A program made the position numbers and the translations under genes. A stretch of 50,968 bases of DNA from Mycobacterium gordonae (GTDB taxonomy: Bacteria > Actinomycetota > Actinomycetes > Mycobacteriales > Mycobacteriaceae). This document shows positions 7,815-14,845 of this stretch, one piece after another (the stretch's first letter is position 1; every line of letters begins with the position of its first letter). The stretch covers positions 1 through 50,968 of the forward strand of contig NZ_LKTM01000299.1 in assembly GCF_001417955.2 (NCBI RefSeq). The letters are read 5' to 3'. Under the pieces are notes generated by a model. That model was not told the origin of the DNA and made no database searches. It saw only the letters and a list, made by a program, of their open reading frames with translations.

Positions 7815-8603
7815 TCAGAACCGGGCTATCACGTCGGCCAGCAACGAACCCATCCGGGCGGCCGACGCCGCCCCGGCGGCCAGCACCTCGGCGTGGCTCA
7901 GCGGCTCACCGGTGATCCCGGCCGCCAGGTTGGTCACCAGCGACACTCCGAGCACTTCGGCGCCCGCCGCCCGCGCCGCGATGGTCTCGTGCACCGTCGA
8001 CATCCCCACCAGGTCGGCGCCCAACAGTCGCAGCATCCTGATCTCGGCGGGCGTCTCGTAGTGCGGGCCCGGCAGGCCCGCGTACACGCCTTCGGCCAGC
8101 CTCGGGTCGCACTCGCGCGCCAGCGCCCGCAACCGCGGAGCGTATGCATCGGTCAGGTCGACGAACTGCGCGCCCACCAGCGGCGACCGTGCGGTCAGGT
8201 TGAGGTGGTCGCTGATCAGGACCGGTTGTCCGACCTCCATGTCGGTGCGCAGTCCGCCTGCTGCGTTGGTGAGCACGACGATCCGCGCTCCCGCCGCGCA
8301 GGCCGTCCGGACCGGGTGCACGACGTGTTGCAGGTCATGGCCCTCGTAGGCGTGGATGCGGCCGGCGAGCACCAGCACCCTGCGTGCGCCGAGCGGCACC
8401 GACAAGACTTCACCCGCATGCCCCTCCGCCCTGGGTGGCGTGAATCCGGGGATCTCGGTCTGCGGCAGCACGGCGGTCGGTGAGCCCAGCGCGGCGATCG
8501 CCGGCGACCATCCCGAGCCCAGCACCACGGCGACGTCGTGGGAGCCGATGCCGGTGCGTTCGGCGATGACGTCCGCCGCCTGGGCTGCGAGTTCGCTGGT
8601 CAC
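7815..8603 (-). CDS. deoD: Purine nucleoside phosphorylase
   Basis: The enzyme cleaves purine nucleosides with phosphate, mainly inosine and guanosine in the trimeric class. Class motifs are clear: VVLGSGW near the start, RIHAYEGH, TNAAGGL, PGPHYETPAEIR and SLVTNLAAGI. I use the GTG at 8603 (262 aa) because a TAGTCT hexamer lies 8 bp upstream, as at other leaderless starts here. A GTG at 8630 (271 aa) also fits; the M. tuberculosis protein has 268 residues. The open frame continues further upstream, but only as shadow of the divergent cutinase. It is operonic with pmmB. In H37Rv the next gene upstream is amiB1; here a cutinase is inserted between. Confidence 0.92.
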   Translation of the reverse strand: MTSELAAQAADVIAERTGIGSHDVAVVLGSGWSPAIAALGSPTAVLPQTEIPGFTPPRAEGHAGEVLSVPLGARRVLVLAGRIHAYEGHDLQHVVHPVRTACAAGARIVVLTNAAGGLRTDMEVGQPVLISDHLNLTARSPLVGAQFVDLTDAYAPRLRALARECDPRLAEGVYAGLPGPHYETPAEIRMLRLLGADLVGMSTVHETIAARAAGAEVLGVSLVTNLAAGITGEPLSHAEVLAAGAASAARMGSLLADVIARF

Positions 8604-8648
8604 ACTCGGCGAGACTACTTGCTCGGGCACCGGCGCCCGGCGTATGTG

Positions 8649-9323
8649 ATGATCTGCCTTGTGCGGCATCACAAATCGCTTTACGTCCTCGCCGCGGCGG
8701 CCGTGTTGGCCGTCAGCGCGCTGTTCGGCGGCCCGATACCCAGGGCGGTCGCCGACGACTGTCCCAACGTCGAGCTCGTGTTCGCCCGGGGGACCGCCGA
8801 GCCGCCCGGGATGGGCGTCGTCGGCGACGCCCTCGAAGCCGCGCTGCGGCCGAAACTGGGCGCGCGCAGCCTGGGCGTCTATCCGGTCAACTACGCGGCC
8901 AGCTACAACTTCCTGACGACCGCCGACGGTGCCAACGACGCGCGCGACCACATCGCCTTCATGGCCGATCAGTGCCCGCGGACCAGGATTGTGCTGGGCG
9001 GGTTCTCGCAGGGTGCCGCCGCGGTCTCGATGCTGGCGGGGGTGCCGCCGCTGGGAGACACCGTCGGCGAATTCGGTTCGGCCCCCGAGCTCGATCCAGT
9101 CTTGGCCCAGCGGGTCGCCGCGGTCGCGGTGTTCGGGAATCCGGGCATCCGGTTCAATGTCCCGCTGTCGTCCACCGGCCAGTTCGCCGGCAGGGCGATC
9201 GACCTGTGCAGCCCCGGGGACCCGGTGTGCACGGTCGGCGGGCGCGACCGGCTCGCGCACCGCGAATACGCGGACCCGCCGTACCCCGGCCAGGCGGCGG
9301 GGTTCATCGCCGGGCGGGTTTGA
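8649..9323 (+). CDS. Secreted cutinase-family esterase
   Basis: The protein has an N-terminal signal sequence (hydrophobic core, cleavage plausible after AVA) and a cutinase domain. The catalytic triad is visible: Ser in GFSQG, Asp in CSPGDPVC and His in LAHREY. The two cutinase disulfides are also present (Cys in DDCPN with Cys in DQCPR; the pair in CSPGDPVC). Mycobacterial cutinase-like proteins are exported lipid esterases or phospholipases; this one's substrate is unknown. The start is either the ATG at 8649 (224 aa) or the GTG at 8661 (220 aa). It is divergent from deoD and 22 bp before amiB1. I know of no cutinase at this place in H37Rv. Confidence 0.9.
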   Translation: MICLVRHHKSLYVLAAAAVLAVSALFGGPIPRAVADDCPNVELVFARGTAEPPGMGVVGDALEAALRPKLGARSLGVYPVNYAASYNFLTTADGANDARDHIAFMADQCPRTRIVLGGFSQGAAAVSMLAGVPPLGDTVGEFGSAPELDPVLAQRVAAVAVFGNPGIRFNVPLSSTGQFAGRAIDLCSPGDPVCTVGGRDRLAHREYADPPYPGQAAGFIAGRV

Positions 9324-9345
9324 CCGTCGGTGAGATACTGCGTGG

Positions 9346-10530
9346 ATGCCCGCCATTAGCCCGCTGGACACCGTCGAGGCGACAGTGCGGCGCCGCGGCG
9401 GCGACCTGGTCGAGCTGTCTCACGCCATCCACGCGCAACCCGAGCTGGCGTTCGACGAACACCGCAGCTGCGCCAAGGCCAAAGAGCTGGTGGCGCAACG
9501 CGGTTTCCAGATCGCCCCGGTCGACGGCCTGGACACCGCTTTCCGCGCCGATTTCGGCAGCGGGCCGCTGGTCGTCGGGGTGTGCGCGGAGTACGACGCC
9601 CTGCCGGAGATCGGCCACGCCTGTGGCCATAACATCATCGCGGCGTCGGGAGTGGGCACCGCGCTGGCTCTGGCCGAGGTCGCCGACGAGCTGGGACTGA
9701 CGGTGGCGCTGCTGGGCACTCCCGCCGAGGAGTCCGGCGGCGGCAAAGCGCTGATGCTGCGGGCCGGCACATTCGACGACGTCGCAGTGGCCGTGATGGT
9801 GCACCCGGGGCCCACCGACATCGCCGGCGCGCGGTCGCTGGCATTGTCCGAGGTCACCGTGGACTACCGAGGCAAGGAGTCGCACGCCGCCGTCGCACCG
9901 CATCTGGGTCTCAACGCCGTCGACGCGGTGACCGTCGCGCAGGTGGCCATCGGTTTGTTGCGTCAGCAGCTGGCGCCCGGTCAGATGATGCACGGCATCA
10001 TCACCGACGGCGGGCAGGCGGTCAATGTCATCCCCGGGCGGGCGGCGCTGAAGTACGCGATGCGCGCCGTCGAGTACGACTCGCTGCGTGAGCTGGAAGG
10101 CAGGATGTACTCCTGTTTCGCCGCCGGTGCGCTGGCCGCGGGCTGCGAGTACGAGATCAACGAGGCCGGCCCCGCCTACGCCGAACTGAGGCCCGACCAG
10201 TGGCTGGCGGATGTATGTCGTGAGGAGATGCGCCGCCTCGGGCGCGAACCGGTGCCGGCCGCCGTAGAGGCGGCGCTGCCGTTGGGCAGTACCGACATGG
10301 GTAACGTGACGCACGTGCTGCCCGGTATCCACCCGGTGATCGGGGTCGACGCCGGGGGCGCGACCGTCCACCAGCGTGCCTTCGCGGCCGCGGCGGCGGG
10401 GCCCAGTGCCGACCGCGCGGTGGTCGAGGGCGCGATCATGCTGGCCCGCACCGTCGTCGCGCTGGCCGCGGACCCTGCTCAGCGGGACCGGGTGCTGGCG
10501 GCCCGACAGCACAGGGCGGCCGCATCGTGA
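9346..10530 (+). CDS. amiB1: M20-family amidohydrolase AmiB1
   Basis: This 394-residue protein is an M20 metallopeptidase/amidohydrolase. Metal-site segments are visible: CAEYDALPEIGHACGHN (first ligands), GTPAEESGGGK (catalytic and bridging Glu) and MVHPGP. The central lid domain (about 180-300) has the usual IPGRAALKYAMRA strand. Such enzymes remove N-acyl or aminobenzoyl groups from amino acids or cleave small peptides; the substrate is not predictable. Its stop overlaps the next gene's GTG by 4 bp, so the two related enzymes are co-translated. Order matches H37Rv Rv3306c-Rv3305c. Confidence 0.92.
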   Translation: MPAISPLDTVEATVRRRGGDLVELSHAIHAQPELAFDEHRSCAKAKELVAQRGFQIAPVDGLDTAFRADFGSGPLVVGVCAEYDALPEIGHACGHNIIAASGVGTALALAEVADELGLTVALLGTPAEESGGGKALMLRAGTFDDVAVAVMVHPGPTDIAGARSLALSEVTVDYRGKESHAAVAPHLGLNAVDAVTVAQVAIGLLRQQLAPGQMMHGIITDGGQAVNVIPGRAALKYAMRAVEYDSLRELEGRMYSCFAAGALAAGCEYEINEAGPAYAELRPDQWLADVCREEMRRLGREPVPAAVEAALPLGSTDMGNVTHVLPGIHPVIGVDAGGATVHQRAFAAAAAGPSADRAVVEGAIMLARTVVALAADPAQRDRVLAARQHRAAAS

Positions 10531-11696
10531 GTCTGGTCGACAGCGCCGAGTCGTGGCTGGCCGCCCACTACGACGACCTCGTGGACTGGCGCCGGCACAT
10601 CCACCGCTACCCGGAGTTGGGCCGCCAGGAGTTCGCCACCACACAGTTCGTCGCCGAGCGCCTGGCCGACGCGGGGCTCAATCCCAAGGTGCTGCCCGGC
10701 GGGACGGGTCTGACCTGTGATTTCGGGCCAGAGCATGCGCCCCGGATAGCGTTGCGCGCCGACATGGACGCGCTGCCGATGGCCGAGCGGACCGGGGCGC
10801 CGTACGCCTCGACGATGCCCAATATCGCGCACGCCTGTGGCCACGATGCGCACACCGCGATCCTGCTCGGGACGGCGCTGTCGCTGGCCTCGGTGCCCGA
10901 ACTTCCCGTCGGGGTGCGGTTGATCTTCCAGGCCGCCGAAGAGCTGATGCCCGGTGGCGCGATCGACGCGATCGCGGCCGGGGCGTTGACCGGGGTGTCG
11001 CGGATTTTCGCGCTGCACTGCGACCCCCGGCTGGAGGTCGGCAAGGTCGCCGTCCGGCTGGGACCCATCACCTCGGCGGCCGACCAGCTCGAGATCACCC
11101 TGTATTCGCCGGGCGGGCACACCTCGCGCCCCCACCTGACCGCCGACCTGGTCTACGGTCTGGGCACCGTGATCACCGGGCTGCCCGGTGTGCTGTCGCG
11201 CCGCATCGACCCGCGCAACAGCACCGTGCTGGTGTGGGGCGCGGTCAACGCGGGCGTGGCGCCGAACGCGATTCCGCAGTCCGGGGTGCTGGCCGGGACC
11301 GTGCGCACGGCCAGCCGCCAGACCTGGATCGACCTGGAGGCGATCATCCGCGAGGCCGTCACCGGCCTGCTGTCGCCGCTGGCCATCGAGCACACCCTCG
11401 AGTACCGGCGTGGGGTGCCGCCGGTGGTCAACGAAGACATCTCGACGCGCATCCTGACCCACGCCATCGAAGCCGTCGGCCCCGACGTGCTGGCCGATAC
11501 CCGGCAGTCCGGGGGTGGGGAGGATTTCTCCTGGTACCTCGAAGAGGTTCCAGGGGCGATGGCGCGACTGGGGGTGTGGTCGGGGGATGGGCCGCAGCTC
11601 GATCTGCACCAGCCGACGTTCGACCTCGACGAGCGGGCGCTGGCGATCGGCGTGCGGGTGATGGTCAACATCATCGAGCAGTCCGCCGCTTTCTGA
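10527..11696 (+). CDS. amiA1: M20-family amidohydrolase AmiA1
   Basis: This is a 389-residue paralogue of the upstream gene in the same superfamily, closer to the IAA-amino acid/hippurate hydrolase type. It contains HRYPELGRQEF, RADMDALPM, HACGHDAHTAILLG, FQAAEELMPGG, and a late GGEDFSWYLE that supplies a metal ligand. All expected metal ligands seem present. The GTG start lies in the 4-bp overlap GTGA with amiB1. The pair may form related or heteromeric enzymes; that is inference. Confidence 0.92.
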   Translation: MSLVDSAESWLAAHYDDLVDWRRHIHRYPELGRQEFATTQFVAERLADAGLNPKVLPGGTGLTCDFGPEHAPRIALRADMDALPMAERTGAPYASTMPNIAHACGHDAHTAILLGTALSLASVPELPVGVRLIFQAAEELMPGGAIDAIAAGALTGVSRIFALHCDPRLEVGKVAVRLGPITSAADQLEITLYSPGGHTSRPHLTADLVYGLGTVITGLPGVLSRRIDPRNSTVLVWGAVNAGVAPNAIPQSGVLAGTVRTASRQTWIDLEAIIREAVTGLLSPLAIEHTLEYRRGVPPVVNEDISTRILTHAIEAVGPDVLADTRQSGGGEDFSWYLEEVPGAMARLGVWSGDGPQLDLHQPTFDLDERALAIGVRVMVNIIEQSAAF

Positions 11697-11724
11697 GGGC
11701 GGGCCCCGGGGCTCCTTCGGGGCG

Positions 11725-11782
11725 CGAGCGTGCGCTGCGGTACGGCGACACGCCGCGGGAGGTGGCATTTGGTGCACGCTCG
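11725..11782. repeat. Nested inverted repeat after amiA1
   Basis: CGAGCGTGC (11725-11733) is the exact reverse complement of GCACGCTCG (11774-11782). Between them lies a second perfect hairpin, CGGCG-ACA-CGCCG (11743-11755). The element fills most of the 130-bp gap after amiA1 and could be a transcription terminator or a dispersed repeat. An 11-bp part, GTGCACGCTCG (11772-11782), recurs as a direct repeat at 12776-12786 beyond the next gene. Confidence 0.5.
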
Positions 11783-11826
11783 GCGGGTGAATTGTGCCGC
11801 AGACAGGACGCCCAGACGATAACCCC

Positions 11827-12714
11827 GTGAGTGCAGAGCTCGACCGGCTGCTTATCGCGCAAGGCGGCGTTGTGACTACCGCTCAGGCGCTGGCCTTCCT
11901 GTCCCGCCGAGATCTGCAGCGCTACGTGAAATGCGCTGCTCTGCAGCGGGTTTGGCGCGGGATTTACTCCCGCGACGACCCGACCGTGGCACTTCGGCTG
12001 CGCGGGCTGGACCTGTTGACGGGCACAAATGTCGCTGCATGCATGGGCACCGCCGCGGCAGCGTACGGTTTCGACACCGAGCGGACTGCCTCGCTGCACG
12101 TGCTGGACCCCGATGGGCGACAACTGCGATCGACCAACGGTCTGGTTGTGCATCGGCGTGACGGCGCTCCGCTGACGACGGTCGGCGGACGGACTGCAAC
12201 AGCACCGGCATGGACGGCAATTGAGGTCGCGCGCGGGCTCCGTCGGCCTCGTGCGCTGGCGACACTCGACGCCGCGTTGCGCAGCCGAACGTGTGGCCGC
12301 GAGCAACTTATGCGGGTTCTCGACCTGCAGTCCGGGCGCCGCGGCATAGTGATCGCTCGTGAAATGGTCTCCCTCGCTTCACCTTTGGCTGAGTCACCAA
12401 TGGAAAGCGAGGCCCGCCTGGTCATGCTCGACGGAGGACTGCCACCGCCAGTGTTGCAGTACGAAGTCGTAGATTTAAGCGGCCGGCTCTGGCGGCTGGA
12501 CTTCGCCTGGCCGGAATACCGCGTCGCCGCCGAGTATGACGGCGTCGACTGGCACAGCGGACCCGACGCATTCCGTCGAGACCGCGCCCGTGCCGCTGCG
12601 TTGCAGGACCTCGGCTGGGTCGTGGTGCCGATCATCGCCGAGGATGTCCGGCATCAACCCGCGCAACTCGTCCGGCGGATCGAGTCGCGACTCGCGCACG
12701 CGCGAGCCGCCTGA
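11827..12714 (+). CDS. AbiEi-like N-domain with DUF559/Vsr-like nuclease C-domain
   Basis: The first 60-70 residues resemble the winged-helix domain of AbiEi-type antitoxins (LIAQGGVVTTAQALAF, then VWRGIYSR). The C-terminal 100 residues resemble DUF559, a PD-(D/E)XK-like fold: MESEARL, RLDFAWPE and VAAEYDG give Glu193, Asp225 and Glu236-x-Asp238 (numbered from the 11827 start), followed by DAFRRDRARAAALQDLGW and VVVPI. Lys of the textbook motif is replaced, so nuclease activity is uncertain. The GTG at 11827 gives 295 aa; a GTG at 11794 would add 11. The gene stands alone with no toxin-like partner, between amiA1 and the Rv3304-like gene that I recall as neighbours in H37Rv. I infer a mobile or defence-related insertion. 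Confidence 0.8.
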   Translation: MSAELDRLLIAQGGVVTTAQALAFLSRRDLQRYVKCAALQRVWRGIYSRDDPTVALRLRGLDLLTGTNVAACMGTAAAAYGFDTERTASLHVLDPDGRQLRSTNGLVVHRRDGAPLTTVGGRTATAPAWTAIEVARGLRRPRALATLDAALRSRTCGREQLMRVLDLQSGRRGIVIAREMVSLASPLAESPMESEARLVMLDGGLPPPVLQYEVVDLSGRLWRLDFAWPEYRVAAEYDGVDWHSGPDAFRRDRARAAALQDLGWVVVPIIAEDVRHQPAQLVRRIESRLAHARAA

Positions 12715-12775
12715 GCAGGCCCACCCGACGAGGGTGCGGCTGATGCCGGCCCCGACGGCGTGTCGATGTACGCGA

Positions 12776-12786
12776 GTGCACGCTCG
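12776..12786. repeat. Direct repeat GTGCACGCTCG, right copy
   Basis: This 11-mer is identical to 11772-11782, so the two copies bracket the AbiEi/DUF559 gene at about 1 kb spacing. It might mark an insertion junction, or it may simply be a frequent intergenic motif in this genome. Confidence 0.4.
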
Positions 12787-12805
12787 CGCCCGGGGTGAAG
12801 AGCCC

Positions 12806-13291
12806 CTACTCCGGACTGGCGGGCCCCGGGCCGATGTTGCGGGCCGGCCGGGTGCGTAGGTCATGCACGTAATCCGCCGGGGCCCCGGCTATTTCGGCGG
12901 CGTCGGCCATCACGCCCAGATACTGCGCCGACGGCAGTCCGCCCTCCCAACCGTCCAGCACATAGAGCCATGCCAGCACCGGGTCGATGTCGGTGTCCGA
13001 CGACTCCCGCTCCACCCGGCAGCGGATCTTCTTGTGGACGCCGAACTCGGAGCCCTCCCACTGGTCCAGCTTCATCTCGTCGGCCGGCGTCATGTCGTAC
13101 AGCACCACGAACACCCGCGAGTCCGGGTCCTCGACGATGGTGGCCAGTGCGCCTTCCCAGCCGATGTCCTCGCCGCCGAACGTCAGGCGCCACCCCGGTA
13201 ACCAGCCAGTTCCCGCCATCGGCGAGTGGGGTGCACGCTTGAGCATCTGCTCGGGATGCATGTTCGACCCGTAGGCGGCGTAGAGCGGCAC
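12806..13291 (-). CDS. Gamma-glutamylcyclotransferase-like protein (Rv3304-like)
   Basis: The 161-residue protein has the family signature near the N-terminus (LYAAYGSNM), a GWRLTFGGEDIGWEGALATIVE region and the LYDMTPADEMKLDQWEG segment that carries the acidic residue expected in this fold. Such enzymes release 5-oxoproline from gamma-glutamyl substrates, but many bacterial members lack a tested activity. Position and orientation match H37Rv Rv3304, divergent from lpdA. The GTG start has a TAAGCT hexamer 6 bp upstream and no Shine-Dalgarno, so a leaderless mRNA is likely. Confidence 0.88.
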   Translation of the reverse strand: MPLYAAYGSNMHPEQMLKRAPHSPMAGTGWLPGWRLTFGGEDIGWEGALATIVEDPDSRVFVVLYDMTPADEMKLDQWEGSEFGVHKKIRCRVERESSDTDIDPVLAWLYVLDGWEGGLPSAQYLGVMADAAEIAGAPADYVHDLRTRPARNIGPGPASPE

Positions 13292-13297
13292 GGAGAA

Positions 13298-13303
13298 AGC
13301 TTA
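13298..13303 (-). promoter_or_regulatory. Candidate -10 element of the Rv3304-like gene
   Basis: TAAGCT on the minus strand lies 6 bp before the GTG at 13291. The interval TTCTCC has no ribosome site. It pairs with a similar element for the divergent lpdA about 35 bp away. Confidence 0.4.
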
Positions 13304-13336
13304 AACTCCGCCCTGCGCGGGGCCGCACCGCCGGAC

Positions 13337-13342
13337 TAGGTT
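13337..13342 (+). promoter_or_regulatory. Candidate -10 element of lpdA
   Basis: TAGGTT precedes the lpdA GTG at 13350 by 7 bp with no Shine-Dalgarno between, consistent with a leaderless start. A second in-frame GTG follows directly at 13353. Confidence 0.4.
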
Positions 13343-13349
13343 ATGGGCT

Positions 13350-14765
13350 GTGGTGACCCGCATCGTGATCCTCGGTGGAGGCCCGGCCGGCTACGAAGCG
13401 GCCCTGGTGGCCGCCAACGCAAAACCCGACGACGTCGAAGTCACCATCATCGATTCCGATGGTGTCGGCGGCGCGGCGGTCCTCGACGACTGCGTGCCGT
13501 CCAAGACATTCATCGCCTCCACCTGGCTGCGCACCGAGCTGCGCCGCGCGCCGCGGCTGGGCTTCGAGATCGACATCGACGACGCCAAAATCGACCTGCC
13601 GCAGATCCACGACCGGGTCCGCAGGCTCGCCTCCGAGCAGTCGGCAGACATCGCCGAGCAGCTACGCAGCGTCGGAGTGAAGCTGGTGCACGGTCGCGGG
13701 GAACTCGTCGACCCCACCCCCGGCCTGGCCCGCCACCGGCTCAAGGCGACCGCCCCCGACGGCACCGTCACCGAGCACGACGCCGACTTCGTGCTGATCG
13801 CCACCGGGGCCAGCCCGCGGGTGCTGCCGTCGGCCCAGCCCGACGGCGAACGCATCCTCACCTGGCGCCAGCTCTACGACCTGAAAACCCTGCCGGAACA
13901 CCTGATCGTGGTGGGCTCCGGCGTCACAGGTGCCGAGTTCGTGCACGCGTACACCGAGCTCGGGGTCCAGGTCTCGGTGGCGGCCAGCCGGGACCGGGTG
14001 CTGCCCTACGAAGACGCCGACGCCGCCGCGGTGCTGGAGGAGTCGTTCGCCGAACGCGGCGTCAACCTGTTCAAGAACGCCCGCGCCGAGTCGGTCACCC
14101 GCACCGAGGACGGGGTGCTGGTCACGATGACCGACGGCCGCACCATCGAGGGCAGCCACGCCCTGATGACGATCGGCTCGATCCCCAACACCAGCGGCCT
14201 GGGCCTCGAGCGCGTCGGTATCGAACTGAGCCCCGGTGACTACCTCAAGGTGGACCGGGTGTCGCGGACCTCGGTACCGGGCATCTACGCCGCCGGCGAC
14301 TGCACCGGTCTGCTGCTGCTGGCCTCGGTCGCGGCCATGCAGGGCCGCATCGCGATGTACCACGCGCTGGGCGAGGGAGTGAACCCGATCCGGCTGCGCA
14401 CGGTGGCGGCGACGGTGTTCACCCGCCCCGAGATCGCCGCGGTCGGGGTGCCGCAGTCGGCGATCGACGACGGCGAGTTCAGCGCCCGGACCATCATGCT
14501 GCCGCTGCACACCAACGCGCGGGCGAAGATGTCCGGCTTAAGACAGGGTTTCGTCAAGATCTTCTGCCGCAAATCCACCGGCGTGGTGATCGGCGGCGTC
14601 GTGGTGGCGCCCATCGCCTCGGAGCTGATCCTGCCGATCGCGGTGGCCGTCACCAACCGCATCACGGTCAACGAGTTGGCCCAGACGCTCGCCGTTTACC
14701 CGTCGTTGTCCGGTTCGATCACCGAGGCGGCACGGCGCCTGATGGCGCACGACGATCTGGACTGA
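13350..14765 (+). CDS. lpdA: NAD(P)H quinone reductase LpdA
   Basis: The protein has the fold of dihydrolipoamide dehydrogenases: FAD site GGGPAGYEAAL, NAD(P) site VVGSGVTGAEFVHAY, and YAAGDCTG in the second FAD region. The redox-active disulfide is missing: the usual GGTCxxxxCxPSK is GGAAVLDDCVPSK here, with one Cys. The C-terminal His-Glu dyad is replaced by AVYPSLSGS. It therefore cannot be a lipoamide dehydrogenase and matches M. tuberculosis LpdA (Rv3303c), a flavoprotein quinone reductase linked to oxidative-stress resistance. It lies 80 bp before glpD2, as in H37Rv, and may share a transcript. Confidence 0.94.
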   Translation: MVTRIVILGGGPAGYEAALVAANAKPDDVEVTIIDSDGVGGAAVLDDCVPSKTFIASTWLRTELRRAPRLGFEIDIDDAKIDLPQIHDRVRRLASEQSADIAEQLRSVGVKLVHGRGELVDPTPGLARHRLKATAPDGTVTEHDADFVLIATGASPRVLPSAQPDGERILTWRQLYDLKTLPEHLIVVGSGVTGAEFVHAYTELGVQVSVAASRDRVLPYEDADAAAVLEESFAERGVNLFKNARAESVTRTEDGVLVTMTDGRTIEGSHALMTIGSIPNTSGLGLERVGIELSPGDYLKVDRVSRTSVPGIYAAGDCTGLLLLASVAAMQGRIAMYHALGEGVNPIRLRTVAATVFTRPEIAAVGVPQSAIDDGEFSARTIMLPLHTNARAKMSGLRQGFVKIFCRKSTGVVIGGVVVAPIASELILPIAVAVTNRITVNELAQTLAVYPSLSGSITEAARRLMAHDDLD

Positions 14766-14845
14766 AGACCGCCCCAACGGCCGCCGACGAACTAGCCTGG
14801 TTGGGCGAACGCCTACCGACAAGTAACCGACAGGAGTCCTTCGTC

